Source: JAVBTT01 sp031550325
GTDB taxonomy: Bacteria; Bacillota; Clostridia; Oscillospirales; UBA929
Direction: 5' to 3'
Assembly: GCA_031550325.1 (NCBI GenBank)
Contig: JAVBOR010000029.1
Coordinates: forward strand, 1-42,531
Length of the DNA stretch: 42,531 nucleotides
Shown: positions 42,489 through 42,531 of the stretch, one piece after another
How the letters are laid out: every line of letters begins with the position of its first letter
How positions within the stretch are numbered: position 1 is the stretch's first letter
Notes under the pieces: model-generated
Seen by the model: only the letters and a program-made list of their open reading frames with translations
Database searches by the model: none
Told to the model about the DNA's origin: nothing
Position numbers and translations under genes: made by a program

Positions 42489-42531
42489 GTGACTTTCACG
42501 GATTCACTCCGGAAAGTCACCCAATGCGCGT
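42489..42531 (-). repeat. Short dispersed repeat, second copy (runs off the window)
   Basis: GTGACTTTC (42489-42497) and GAAAGTCAC (42512-42520) form a 9-bp stem with an inner CGGA/TCCG pairing, then CCAATGCGCGT. Its reverse complement matches 34888-34930. The window ends inside it. Confidence 0.65.

Overview
The window looks like the chromosome of an endospore-forming, GC-rich member of the Clostridia. It carries spoIVA, a 26-residue spoVM and a DUF3794/LysM spore-type protein, together with ordinary housekeeping genes (pheST, leuA, cimA, asnS, an aspartate-type aminotransferase). No rRNA, tRNA, CRISPR array, phage gene or intact insertion sequence was seen. All functional calls rest on motif reading; no database search was run.

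Layout. 1-260: a structured dispersed repeat, found again near 35.0 kb and inverted near 42.4 kb. 260-2411 (minus): an agr-type histidine kinase and LytTR response regulator with no agrB or agrD beside them. 2586-2808: two near-identical promoters, each with a LytTR-type direct repeat just upstream of a poor -35 and a TAGAAT -10. They point at a 15-codon peptide gene (2848-2895) and the biosynthetic cluster. 3125-20852 (plus): one long, mostly close-packed gene set. 20951-28292 (minus): spoIVA, DUF3794/LysM, spoVM with a small membrane protein gene, and pheST. 28315-34792 (plus): leuA-cimA, asnS, an ECF transporter S component and a PLP aminotransferase. 35219-42055: a LysM/CAP secreted protein, an aldo/keto reductase divergent from a MerR regulator, an NAD(P)H oxidoreductase, a secreted beta-helix protein, and an ECF sigma factor with a membrane partner.

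The most striking part is the 3.1-20.9 kb cluster, which mixes three biosynthetic logics. (1) RiPP: three tandem 29-residue precursors ending in Cys-Cys-X, a radical SAM/SPASM enzyme, an M50 metalloprotease with an RRE-like N-terminus, and an FtsX-type ABC transporter. (2) Highly reducing type II PKS/FAS: accD and accA paralogues, ACP, PPTase, an intact KAS, a second KAS that has lost its Cys-His-His triad (chain-length-factor-like), a ketoreductase and a dehydratase, but no enoyl reductase. (3) NRPS: one adenylation-carrier-condensation protein. A BtrH-like protein, from a family that includes an ACP-to-amine acyltransferase, and a membrane-anchored alpha/beta hydrolase complete the set. My inference is that an unsaturated (possibly polyene) acyl or acyl-aminoacyl group is built on carrier proteins and joined to a radical-SAM-modified peptide, giving a lipidated RiPP under agr-like control. 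The parts are visible; the way they connect, and the product, are inference.
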